Assembly: GCF_004027225.2 (NCBI RefSeq)
Contig: NC_044279.2
Location: 48,880,744 to 48,944,743 of the forward strand
Length of the DNA: 64,000 bases
Direction of reading: 5' to 3'
Source: Strigops habroptila
Taxonomy: Eukaryota; Chordata; Aves; Psittaciformes; Psittacidae
The first letter of the stretch is position 1, and the number at the start of each line of letters is the position of its first letter. Positions 37,505 to 51,000 of the stretch are shown here, piece by piece. The notes under the pieces were generated by a model. That model saw only the letters and a program-made list of their open reading frames with translations. It was not told where the DNA came from and did no database searches. The position numbers and the translations under genes are program-made.

Positions 37505-37738
37505 ATAAAAGAGGGAAGATTTAGTTTAGATACAAAGAAGTTCTTCACTGTGAGGGTGGTGAGGCACTGGCACAGGTTGTCCACAGAAGTTGTGGCTGCC
37601 CCATCCCTGGAAGTGCCCAAGTCCAGGTTGGAAGGGGCCTTGAGCACCCTGGTCTAGTGGAAGGTGTCCCTGCCCGTGGCAGGGGGGTTGGAACTAGATG
37701 ATCCTTAAGGCCTTTCCAACCCAAAACATTCTGTGATA
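37505..37738 (+). mobile_element. CR1 LINE fragment, plus arm of an inverted pair
   Basis: Runs GGGAAGATTTAGTTTAGAT, AAGAAGTTCTTCACTGTGAG, CACTGGCACAGGTTG, CCATCCCTGGAAGTG, GGAAGGTGTCCCTGCCCGTG to AACATTCTGTGATAAG. Together with 37,120-37,495 it forms a head-to-head inverted repeat with arms of about 230 bases, ending some 900 bases before the SNRPF start codon. Confidence 0.95.
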
Positions 37739-38639
37739 AGCTCTGGCAACTTCTTTGCCCGGGAGTCAAATGAGACGAGTAGAGCACTCGCACACTGGCA
37801 GGGACATCACTAATGCATCTTATAAGCTCTGAGGTTTTCTATCCGTGCGTGTGGAGTTACGAAAACAGGCTGGTCCACAGCTCCATTCTTCCACACGCAC
37901 CACCGCCGCCACGCGTTCACCGCCGGCAGCTCCCGCTCCGTGCCGCGGCCACTGCGCGGGTCAGGCGCCGCCACCACGTGGCCATCCACCGGCAGGGATG
38001 AGGAAGAAGGGGATGCACAGTCCCCCCGCTGCCCAGCTGAACACGGCCTCGCAGCCGGGAAATAACCCAGAGGCGGAAAGCAAGCGGCACCCCGCCGGGA
38101 GGGACACCCGCGTACACTCGACTGCCCAGAAGCGGTGCGCCCATCCCGGCCGGCAGCGCAGCCGCTGCTCTGCCCGTCCCGCTTCCAAGCGAAGGCAGGG
38201 CAGCTGCCGGTCTGCGGCGGCACAGCAAGCCCCTCGGGGGCTGCGGGGCGACTGAGGCACAACAAGAGAGCCGGGAGGGCGGGAAAGCCCCCACTACCCC
38301 GCGGCACACCAGCAACCCACAGCGCCTCCCGCCCCGGCGGCCCCGCGCTAACCCCGCCCCGCCCACCGGTTGGTTGGAAAAGGGGAAAGGACACCCAGGC
38401 CGGCCAATAAGAGAGGCTCTCGGCGCTGCAGAGCCAATGGGAGCCTCGCTTTTCGCTTCCCGCGTGGGAGAGCCTCAGCCTATTGAGAAGTGCGCGGCGA
38501 TAGGGACGAGGGGCCGGAGGTGGGAGCGGCGCCCCCGGAAGTGGAAGCCTGGTCGGCGCGGCGGCCTGTTCTGTCGGCGCTCCGAGGCCTTCCCGCGTGG
38601 GCCTGCGTGTGCCGGGCCGCTGCCGCGAGCCGCGCCGCC

Positions 38640-40117
<1,478 letters not shown>

Positions 40118-40135
40118 GTGTGTTGTATATCTGGA

Positions 40136-40141
40136 AATAAA
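40136..40141 (+). terminator. SNRPF poly(A) signal
   Basis: AATAAA lies 19 bases after the stop codon, followed by a T-rich stretch. This gives a very short 3' UTR, as is usual for small housekeeping genes. Confidence 0.85.
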
Positions 40142-40169
40142 CTTTTTTCTTTTTTGTTTTCCATACTTT

Positions 40170-43100
40170 TCTAACAAGGTGTTCACTTTTTTTTTCCTGT
40201 TGTTTTGATATGGGGGAAATTAAACCTTAAAAAAAAGACCTCTAATTTTTTATTGGTGTCTGAAAGACTTGTGTGGGAGCAACAGGCAATTATTTAAATT
40301 TAAAGCTGAAAATATAGGAGCGAAAAGTGAATATTTAAAAAGAGAACCAATCAAACCCAAAAGACCCTCCTAAAACAACTTTTTAAGTATTACCAGTGTC
40401 AACAAGTGCCATTACTGTGAAGGTAAATACCTGTATTTAAGTGATTGATGGAGTGAATTAAATGTGCAAAGTTGTGTACTCTGAAGGTAAGCAGGTGTTT
40501 GATCCGTATACCAGCTGAGTTCAGTGTGGCTGGCAGTATGCTGCTGTCAGGCAGTCGTGCTGCCATGCAGACTAACATAGAATCATAGAAGGTGAAGAAG
40601 GTTTCGTCATGCATACGTTGACTTTCTTTCTGTTGTTCTAGCTGCAGTGCCGAGCAGACAGAAGGACCTGCAGGAATAGCTGTTTCTCTCTAATAATGAT
40701 ATTACAGGCTGTGGAATAAGCAACAGGAAAACTTCTAAAAAACATCCTGATGTGCCTGCTGCAGACTGCTGATGATTTGGTAATGATTCCTTCAGCTCTG
40801 AATTGGTTCATTAAGAGGATGTAGCTATGCTAATTTGTAGCCTTATTTTAGTAGAAACTAGGTTTCACCTCCAAGTGAAAAACTGTAACTCATTCAGTAT
40901 TTGCAGGAACCTTGTTCTCAGTGGTCTTCGGTGCTGTGATAGCTGAAGGCTGCAAACAAAACACCAGTTATCTTCCTATCTGAAACACGGGGAAAATACA
41001 GCAGTCAAGATATCTTCCAGTATGTGTGCAGTTACTATTCGAATATACTTAATCTTTCAACCTGTTTATAAACTGTTTGGAAATAGATGTGAAGGCTTTG
41101 CTGCAGGTGAGCTGTGAAGATCTGTTGCACTACAGTGTCTCTAAGAAATACTCTGCCACTTTGAGTTGCAAAGCTTGAAGTGTGGCTGTACAATTGTGAT
41201 CAAGGAAGCACAGATCTGTACCGACACTGTAGCCAATATCCACACAAACAAAGGCCTCTTGGCAGCTACCAAGGTCTGTGGACTTCGGTGGTCTTGGCAG
41301 AGTAAAGATGACACACCGCAGAATGGGAGTGTACATAGTGAGTCTGTCATGACGAGAAAGTCCCTCTTTGATACGGGGCATCTGGAGTATTAGCTTTGGC
41401 AGGCACACAATAATCATGTTTTCCAATGTCAAGAGTAAACACTGAGTTGAAGACAACCCATCCCTTACCTGTCATTGCTTCTTGATGAAAGCAGGCCAGT
41501 GCTTTGCAGTGCTGCCAGTCAGAGACTTTCTGTGAAGGTCTCTCTGATGCAGCTCATGGGTGTGGTTCCGCAAACCAGAACCCAAACTGCTGGAGGTGCA
41601 GTTCATGAATATCAGTTACAGCCATTGTGTTACTCTGGCCTTTCACTCATCACTTACTGCTGTCAAATATGGAAGTACTATCCCTCTTTGACACACGGAG
41701 AAAATAAGAGCTGGGCAAAAATTAGGCAGTGATCAGCTGTGGAAGCAATTTTGCTGCCATGGAACTTGGAGCCAGCTGCTGGTCACTTATCAGTGGGGCT
41801 TGAACTGCTGGGCAAGCTGCTGCGATACCTGTACCTTAGTTTCTGCTGAAAAATAGAAATGGTAACTGCCTTCCTCCTCAGAGAGTTCTGAGGTAAGTGA
41901 AGAAGCTCGGTGTAAAAGCTGCTCAGGTGGTAACCATGGTCAGCGCACACGGAGCACAGGTGTCCTGGTCTTTCAACTGGGATCATGCAACCCTTGAGGG
42001 ATGGCTGGAGTGAAGAATGCTGGAGGCTGTGGGCTCCATCAGGATATAACACTGGTTGTGTGAAGTGGGGGGAAAACCGCAGCCTGTCGGGGTAGCTTCT
42101 GCAGAGAAATACTGCCCTGTTTCTTTCTCACACTGGAAGTCATCCCTGTAGCTCTGCGCGTGTTCCTTTAACATTTACATCTGTAAGTTGCCATAAAGAG
42201 TAAAAAATTACATTGGAGGTACTTGTGAAGCTTTTCATCACTTAAACCAGTTCCTTTCTGGCAGCTTGAAGGCTTCCCAGCTCTTCTGAAGAAGTAAGGC
42301 ACTTGTAAGGCAATCCCATTGGGAAAGGGAAAAGAGCTGCTGACGCTGAAATCAGTACTGGCATAGAAATAAGTACTTTTAAATTGGTGAACAGCTTAGG
42401 AATCCTCAAAACAACTAGAGTAGATGTGTTCTAATTAGCATACTTCCAGTGGCAGGAAGGAGGCAAAAAAGGCGTCTGGTCTGCAGTACAGCACGGCCGG
42501 TTTAACATCTGCATGGGGCAGGCCAGTGCCCTCTCCATGTTGTCACTGATAATCACAGTGGGTTTGATATGGGAGGAGGAAAAGATTGTGGCTGTCGCCT
42601 TCGTATCTCATCGATTCCTTCTCTGGAGCAGCCTCATGCTGACCTGAAAGCTGCTCCTGCAGGTGAGGCGGAAGTGGGGCTGGTGGGAGCTGTTCGGTAT
42701 GACCCTAGTGCTCCATCAGCAGGTGGTGCCATTGCCATGAGAACACACCATGTGTTCTAGTCCTTCAGCTTTTCGGAACAAGGGTTTGAGAAGCCCTGGT
42801 GTGTGCTGAACCACTTCTGTGGCTGCAGCTGGATGTGACTGGTTCCTCAACAAAACAGAGGCCTCTGTCTGCCGAAAGATGTCTTCTGAGTTGTGCTGTA
42901 CTGATGGCATGCTTAGTTCCTCTCATGAGGGTGAAAAATACCTGACATACCTGATGTACTGGGTCTGGATGATAACAGTGCCTAGAAGAAAAAAAACCCA
43001 AAGTCTACACTAAGATGAATAATAGGAAAGGAGAGATGAGTGGAGTTACCATTTGCAAAAGTATGATCTTAGTGAGAACTAAGAAAACATAGGTTTTTCT

Positions 43101-44281
43101 CTTGTAATTTCTCTTCCTCTTTCAAAGACTGAGAGCACCTGCTTTATAGACCCTTGAGTTTTCATTCTCAATGAAAGCATGCTTTCGTGTAGCTTCAGAT
43201 CCTTTTGAGATATTTTGTTAAGTGTCTACAGGTTTGTGTTCAGGTTTTTTGGTGGGGTTTTTGGGTTTTTTTGGAGTGTTTTTTGGTAGGTACATTCATT
43301 AGACTTCAAACTCAGAAAGATGCTTTTATTTTTTGCATAGGACCAGGCATCAAACACAGTGACTAAATCATACCTTGACGTATAACTTCATATCTAATCT
43401 TAGTTCTGATGCCCACACACTGCAAAGATGGGTGCATGTGTGTATCTTTGCCACCACAAAGCATTCCGTTCATTTCAGTGGGAGAAGCCATGCAGGTAAA
43501 GCTACACAAAGCCTTACACATGTGCTTAATTCAGATTTTGGTTCTAAGTGGTGTGAAAAGAATTGCATTGAAGGTAAGGTACTCTGAATATGCCAGTGTA
43601 ATTGGGGCTGGCCCTTAGTTGGTATAGAGTAAGCCCCATGAATACAACAGATTTTCCTTTCTCCTGGAGCAAGTCCAAAAGGCAGAAGAACTGCAAACAT
43701 TCACTTATGTATGTATTAAAGATAAAAATAAAAGGGCTCATGATTCTATTTTTAAAATGTATACACAGTAACTAAAATTAAGATGCTTTCATGCATTTAA
43801 GTTGTTCAAATTGTTTATAAGATAAAAGAAATCAGACCAAGTAGCAGGATATTCCATCAGCAAAGCTGATACCCTGCAAAAGTACTTACTAAATATAGTA
43901 AGAAGTTATGTAGTCAAAAAAAGCCAAGAAAGACTTAGAGCAAAACATGAGAAAAACAGAACGTGTTGTTTTGAGCTCATTCGAGTACAGGTGAAAAGGT
44001 GTCTAAAGAAGGTTGCCACCACCAGAAAGGTGTTTGAGGGACCACTCTTTTAGAAAGACTCTCTGGGAATGACTGGAGCCCTGTAAGTGCTATGAATGTT
44101 TGAAGAGAGAAGAAAACCAAAAATCCATGTTGAAAATAAGTATTTGCTCCCTGATTCTCCCATCCCTAATTCTGTAGAGACTTGCACCTTTCAGTAGTGT
44201 GTGGAATTGGATAAATTGATATCTGCCTGGATATCTGGTGTAGTGAGAAGTGGTGTGGTCCCTCAGGGGCTGCTGGGACAC
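40170..44281. other. SNRPF-AMDHD1 intergenic interval
   Basis: In human the coiled-coil gene CCDC38 (minus strand, many exons) lies between these two genes. Here only about 4.8 kb separates them, and I see no coiled-coil-like open frame or plausible exon series on the minus strand. The stretch holds a T/G-rich segment near 43,225-43,290 and otherwise ordinary unique sequence. Confidence 0.5.
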
Positions 44282-44340
44282 TGGTGAGGTGATGAATGCT
44301 GGCAAGGTGATGGACACTAGGGAGGTGATGGATGCCAGGG
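44282..44340 (+). repeat. 18-base tandem repeat, three copies
   Basis: Units start at 44,282, 44,300 and 44,318, each with the core AGGTGATG followed by GATGC or ACAC variants; a decayed fourth unit follows. It lies about 600 bases upstream of AMDHD1. Confidence 0.75.
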
Positions 44341-44771
44341 AAGGGAGATGTCAGCAGACAATTTCTCCCAGTTCAGAAGCTCTTATTTTCTTGGCAAGGG
44401 GAAATCTCCAGGTGGTGCAGTGCAGACCACAGAGAGGGCTTTGGGAATCCCCAAAGGGCAAAACTGGTGCTTTGAAACATAACATAAACCAGCACGATGT
44501 ATAGACGTTGTTACGATGCCCCGGACCACATCAAGAACAGCATCCCTCACTTGAAGCAGGCAGCTGCCACATGCACTCGTAAAACCCTGTAGCTTTTTTG
44601 GCCCATATTTCTGCCAAGTGCCGAGTGTAGCCGGGGTGTGAATGGTCACCGCCACCCGCCTCACCCGTGCCCTGCCGGGGAGGCATCATCCGTCCTCTCC
44701 TGCCCTGCTGCCCACCTCCGTGCCTTCGCCCTCTGGTGGGAGGCTGGTCAGCAAAGACCAACCCGGGCAGC

Positions 44772-44822
44772 GGCAGAGCCAGAGCCAGGGTCGGGGCCAG
44801 GGCCACGGTCAGGGCCAGGCCG
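44772..44822 (+). repeat. GGCCAGG-type minisatellite in AMDHD1 promoter
   Basis: Imperfect repeats with a period of about 12 bases (units like CCAGGGTCGGGG, CCAGGGCCACGG, TCAGGGCCAGGC) just upstream of AMDHD1 exon 1. Confidence 0.65.
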
Positions 44823-44899
44823 GCGCCGCCCCGGGGGACTTTGAGCCGAGGGGCGGCCGCCCCCTGCCCCGCCAGTCATTATCCGCGCTGCCGCGGGCC

Positions 44900-45036
44900 A
44901 TGGCGGGCCGGCACCGGCTCCTGCTGGAGAACGCGCAGCAGCTGGTACTGGTGTGTGCCCGGGGCGAGGAGTACCTGCGGCGGCAGGACGCGGCCAGCCT
45001 GGCCGTGCTGCGGGACGCCAGCCTGGTGGTGGGGCT
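44900..45036 (+). CDS. AMDHD1: AMDHD1 coding exon 1
   Basis: Starts at ATG in GGGCCATGGCG and ends GGGGCT|GTGAGT. It encodes [20 protein letters not shown] and on to LVVGL (45 codons plus two bases), the start of the small beta domain. Confidence 0.95.
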
Positions 45037-48000
45037 GTGAGTGCGGGCGGCCGCGGGGCCGGGGCGGCGGGGCTGGCTGCGGGAGGGGGTCGCTGCAGCT
45101 GCCCCCGCCGCGGTGGCTGCCGCCGGCTGCCTCTGCCCGGCAGCGGGGCTCTGCAGCTGCCCGCCTGTGCGGGGCGGGACTTTGTGATCTTCATAGCACT
45201 ACGGGATGGTTACGTTTGTAATGACCGTAAAGATCACCCAGTTCCAATGCCCCTGCCATGGGCAGGGGCACCTTCCGCTAGACCAGGTTGCTGCAAGCCC
45301 TGTCAAGCCTGGTCTTGAACACTGCCAGGGATGGGGCAGCCACAGCTTCTCTGGGCAAACCTGTGCCAGTGTCTCACTACCCTCACAGGGAAGAATTTCT
45401 TCCTAATATCTAATCTAAACCTACCCTCTGTCAGTTTAAAGCCATTAGCCCTTGTCCTGTCACTACATGCGCTTGTAAAACATCCCTCTCCAGCTTTCTC
45501 GTAGCCCCCTTTAGATTCTGGAAGGCTTCTCTAAGGCCTCCCCAGAGTCTTCTCTCCTTCAGGCTGAACAAGCCCAACTCTCTCAGCCTGTCTTCAAATA
45601 ATAAATAATTTTGACTATTTCTATCAATGTCCTGATAACTTCCATTACCGTGCTGTGTTCACACTTCCAGCCTCCTGAAGATAACTTGTTCTTTTGACTA
45701 CTACAGCTACCCTCTTCTCCCTCTGCTTTCTTTCTAAGTGAACTGACATGAACTAATAGCAATGGTATAAATAATTAGTGTAATTAATGAAATTACATTT
45801 AATAATTAGCATATGTAATTACACCTCTGCCATTTCTAAGTGCTCTAACTGCTCTTTGCATCTTAAAAATTCAGCCACATAGCGCAGAGGCAACTTCACA
45901 GAGGTTCCCACGATGACTCCCAGTTGCTGTTTCAGTAGCTTGAATAGAGCTGGAGAAAGACAAGGCTTAGAGAACAGAGGTGCTGCACATGCCCAGGGGA
46001 GCTCTCTTGTGTAGGTGAGGTGGAGCTCCATGACTGGAGGGGATCCCTCAAGTGCAGTCTGGGGTTCCCGGTTCCATCCTCAAGCTCCACTGGGAGAAAA
46101 CTGCTGTTGAACTGATGATCAGCCCCAAAGACGTTTATCCCCATGGCTTCCAAGGGCATGAGGGTATGATTCAGGGCCAGGCAGTGGAGGCTGATGATGA
46201 CAGTTTGATTTCCATGAGGGGAAGAGTGCCCTGCAGATACTTGCTGGAGGGCTGCTGCGTATCTGCTTATCCACAAGGGAAAAATAATGTTGTCTAGCAG
46301 AAGTGAGAAAAAAAGAGTACCAAGAGTCCCGAAGGATCTAAGCAGAGGACATGACAAGTGTTAAGGCAAACAACTTTAAATGCATGGCATTACCCCTTCA
46401 TTTTCTGTGCATCTGTAAGATGAGCAAACCACCTCCTGTGTGCATCTTCAGCCCTGCTCAAGGTCCCTACCCATGCTTTCAGAGAGTTGTTGCTCCAGGG
46501 GCACTGTCAGTGAGCACTGGCCTTTTCAGCAGGCTCACACTTCCTTTGTCCGTTGTCTGTTGTTCGCAGAGATGGTTGTATCAAAGCTGTGGGCCAGGCA
46601 GATGTTATTCGCAATCAGTTTTCAGGAGCAACATTTGAAAGAATAATTGACTGCTCTGGGAAGTGCGTGTTACCAGGTAGGTGCATTTGTTCATAATGAT
46701 GCAGTGATGAATTGTGGCAAGTGCTTAGAGACAAAGTACTCAAATGTGTTAACATGTGTGTTAAATGTCCCTCCAGCCTTTTTTCCCTGTATTCAGTAGT
46801 GGTTTGATAGTGTCTTGTGCTGGGGCAGAGTATCATCACTTCCTCATCAGGAGTGCTGCAAGGAGAAAATTGCAGCACTTAGGATAGTTCTTTTGGGCTC
46901 CATGGTAGAGCTTTGTCTCCTCTTCTTTCGTGTTAGATCTGTTCCTCCATGACAGGTCACAATGGTAATGTAGCTGGGCTACCTAGTGACTTTTCAGATT
47001 CAGATCTTTTTTCTGTACCCTTTCTGCCCATCAGCTGTTCAGCCACGGAGCTCAGTCTCTCCATCCTGCCCATGGCCAGTTGGAGACAAAAGGGCAGCAC
47101 AAGATTTTAAGTCACATGCTCTGCAACTTTACCTGATGGAAAATAAACCTGGACAAGTCTATTGCATGTTGAACTTTGCAAGTGCTGTTAGCACATGAGC
47201 TGTTAGACCTCTGTTTTTTTTGCAATGGCCTTGGGAATTCCGTAGTGTTGGTTTCACAGCTTGTAGATAAAGCTCCTGCTGGAGTAAGTGGACTATTGCT
47301 AGAGTAAGTGCTGGCGTACTAAGCCCAGCCTAAGCAGTTTGCTTTTTCAAAGAACACGGATTTAAAATCTAATGAACTCTTTCAAAGTTTGTCATTTATA
47401 ATTTCTTTCATAGTTCGAAAATGTCACCAAAACACTATGAAAAACTCAGTAACTGATGCACTTACCTAGAGACATTTTGCAGATCATGTCACACCTAAAA
47501 GAATTGAAAGAAAATTACTAGCCTTTGAAGAAAATCCTAGATTTTGGGCGGGTTGGATTTTTCTTTTTCTCTAAGTAATAGAGACTTTATAGGGGAGCTT
47601 CTGCTGTCTGTTTAATTTACTTGCATGTCCATAACCTTTTCTTTTACACGGTGAAATAAAGCGAGTGTATGTTTACTTTGTTTTCTTCAGGCCTGGTAGA
47701 TGCACATACACATCCAGTGTGGGCTGGTGATAGGGTTCATGAGTTTGCAATGAAGGTAATGGCATAAAATTATACAGCTGGATTTTTCTTCCTCTCTTTT
47801 GGTTTTTTTACATATAACTCTCAGTGAATCCCATTGTTCATTTGTAGAAAAATATAATCTAAGGAGGGATGATTTTTGAATACTAGTAGTCTGAGAGGGG
47901 AGTGTAATTGTTCACCTTTGGAGCCAGCCTTGATTTTTTTTGTATTAATTGAAGCAATACAGGGAGTGCCACCTTCTGTACCATCTAAATCTTGACTTTT

Positions 48001-51000
48001 TCCCCCCTTTTTTCCACATAAATTACTTTTTGAGCTAGAGATAGGTTTTCCTCTTGGGCGTAGGGGGAAGCAAATCTTCAAAGTAATTCTCTTTATGCCA
48101 CTTCTTACACAATTTCTTCACCCAAGTGGAGGGGAGAGAGAAGAAGAGGGGAAGGGAGGAAGAATTAATGGAGATTTCTGTTTTTTGCCCCACTTTTTCT
48201 CTTTGCGAAGAGACCTGGAGGCACTTTGCAGAATCCCTTGGATAGAAAATGCACATTTAACAGCTAATTGTATGGGAGTGTTGGGTTTTGTTTTCTTTTT
48301 TCCCCCCAAGCTGACAGGTGCATCCTATATGGAGATCCATGAGGCTGGGGGAGGAATACACTTTACCGTGGAACACACTCGGAAGGCCACAGAAGAAGAG
48401 CTGTTCAGTACATTCAAACACCGACTAGAACGCATGCTCAGAGCAGGATCCACGCTGGTCGAGTGCAAGAGTGGATATGGCTTGAACTTAGAAACAGAGC
48501 TTAAAATGCTCAGGGTGATTGAACGCGCTAAGCAATCCATGGATATCGGCATTTCTGCTACGTACTGTGGAGCTCATTCTGTGCCAAAGTAATACGACTT
48601 GATTTTTCTTGCTCTCCTGAAGTATTACTGCTTTGCATTGAAAATTGGCCGTTATTTTCAGAAATGTTTCTTCTTCCCAGCCCTCCTAAAATACATTGTT
48701 TGAAACAATAGCCAGTATTTACATAAAGCTCTCTTAAATTTTAATTTGAAGGAAGACAGGGAAGCATTATTTAATGGCTACTAAATGACAGCTTAAGTTT
48801 AGCACAGAATCCTTGCCTCCAGCAGATGCTCGCACTGATCATAACATGGAACATTACAGGGTTTCCTATAGAGAAAGTTCTTCTGCTTGGGTTTGCTGCT
48901 ACTCTTAGTCTCTGCCATGAGCTTTTATTTTAACCAGCTAAGAGGAATAAATGCTATATTTGATCCTTATATACCTCAGTAAAAAAACCTTAATTATGCT
49001 TCCATGAGATGGAGAAATGCGTACATCTTGTAGGTATGTGATGAGTAGAAGATTAAACTTGCTTAATTACAACTATTGGCTCAAGTAGAGATACCATAAC
49101 AAACCTTTCTCACTTTGACATTTTTTCCCTATGATGATTGATTGGAAGGACCTTACAGCTTATCCAGTTCCAAACCCCCTGCCATGGGCAGGGACATCTT
49201 CCACTAGACCAGGTTGCTCAAGGCCCCATCTAACCTGGCCTTGAACACTGCCAGGGATGGGGCAGCCACAGCTTCTCTGGGCAACCTGTGACAGTGTCTC
49301 ACCACCCTCACAGTAAATAAATTCTTCCAAATATCTAATCTGCCATCTTTCAGTTTCTATGGGACCATGATATAGTGCACTGGCAATAGGCAGCACTTAC
49401 TGAAGTATGCGCCACACGGTGCAAGCTACTTTAGTCTGGGCTATCCTAGAGAAAAATAAGGCTGCTCTGTTTGAAGCAATGCTTGTTCCTGTCCATTGCT
49501 TTTAAAAATTGTTTCCAACCTTGGAACTTCCAGACTCGGAGTATCCGCAGTTCTTTAGGAATTGAACCTAGAATACTTACAGCAGGGGGACAAAGAAATA
49601 ACTGATGACCCCTTTAGTCATCATTTTGAATCAAATTCATGGTTTTAGGAATGTCTGATTCTGTTTTTTTTTCTTTTTGCCAAGGGTTCACTGAGTCCTT
49701 TCCATCTTTAGGAAAACATTTTTGAAGTGATTTCCTGAGCAGAAGTCTCTTGCATTAAAACAATGATAGTTTTGCATTCTTGGGCATTATATCCCCCCAA
49801 AAAGTGAAACCACAACTTGTGTTTCCCTCTGTTTTGTCTTCGCTCTAGTCCTAATCTTTCAGGCCAAATTCCTCCAAAGGCTGCTGAGTAAAAGGAGAAA
49901 AGGGAGGAAGCTTGGTGTGGTAAAAGCCTGAGCAACCCCAATGACTGCTTCAGTGAAAGGTGAACAAAACAAGAGCCATAAGCTGGGTTCTGCTCTGCTT
50001 TATAACTGCACAACCTTGTTTATAAATCCAAGCAGAATGTGGCTTCTTGAATTTACTGCCACTGTAAGACTCCCGTGTATGGCACCTGTATAATGCCAGT
50101 CTGTGCGTGAAATGGGGATTGAGATGTCACAGACATTTAGCTGCAGTGTACCGCTTACCTTCAGATCTTGAAATTGCAAAATACTAACTCAACTGCATAT
50201 TTTGGGATTGTTGGCTCTTTCAAAGGCATTTACTGATCTTTCCTGGGTTATTTCTGTGTAATAGGGGGTTTGTAAATGGATCTGACTTTGACATATTGAA
50301 CCTTGGGACGCCCCTCTCATTTAGAAACAGTACATAGCTATCACTCTGAATAATACAAAAGGAAGAGATGTAAATTTAAAACAATGATTTGTGCTGCACA
50401 TCTTCTTTGAGCTTTGATCCTTGCATAAACATATTGCATGAATACCATTTAACATATTTAAATAATGATTTATGTATTTTAAATAGATGTGTTTTAGGAT
50501 ACAGTATAAGGAGGTCAGAAGATAGGAAAGCAGAAGATTTGTTTTAAAATATCCCATGTCTTGGTTAGCATCCAAGGTACCCCCCTTATAAAAAATGTAT
50601 AGTAATAAATTTTAATGTTCTTTGAATGGAAAGTAATTCATATTTGAGAATACGTGAATTACAGTAGTTTTAGATTTTTAATCTGAAGGTTTTTTGAGTG
50701 ATTTGTATTTGCATCATTTTCTAAACAATCCAGTAATTGCATGTATGATTTGAGTGTTTGCTAGTCTTCAAGGATGTTATTCTTATGGCTCCCTAACATT
50801 TTCTTTTCATTAGAGGGAGAACTGCTGCTGAAGCCACAGATGACATTATCAATAACCATCTCCCTAAACTGAAAGAACTCAAACTAACTGGTGAAATACA
50901 TGTTAACAATATAGATGTGTTCTGTGAGAAGGGAGTCTTTGATCTGGAGTCTACTAGGAGAATTCTTCAAGCTGGAAAAGATATAGGGTTACAGATTAAC

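Larger units (their letters stand above)
44640..45185 (+). promoter_or_regulatory. AMDHD1 CpG island and promoter
   Basis: A G+C- and CpG-rich block covering the region before and through AMDHD1 exon 1. No TATA or CCAAT box was recognised close to the start. The region 44,772-44,822 is a short GGCCAGG-type repeat. The transcription start is probably within the 250 bases before 44,900. Confidence 0.75.

Noticed and set aside
37129-37647. 172-residue minus-strand frame crossing the CR1 inverted pair
   Set aside because: Its sequence is CR1 3' region read through both arms. Similar frames in the other CR1 copies are equally meaningless.
40571-40590. Short ATAGAATCATAGAAGG resembling the CR1 terminal repeat
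   Set aside because: No CR1 body follows on either side. Too short to call an element.
44667-45221. Open frames of 130-184 residues around AMDHD1 exon 1
   Set aside because: Alternative frames of the CpG island. Only the frame from 44,900 continues into the family-conserved exons.
48095-48592. 165-residue frame covering AMDHD1 exon 4 plus upstream sequence
   Set aside because: The part before 48,311 is pyrimidine-tract intron. The real exon starts after CCCCCCAAG.
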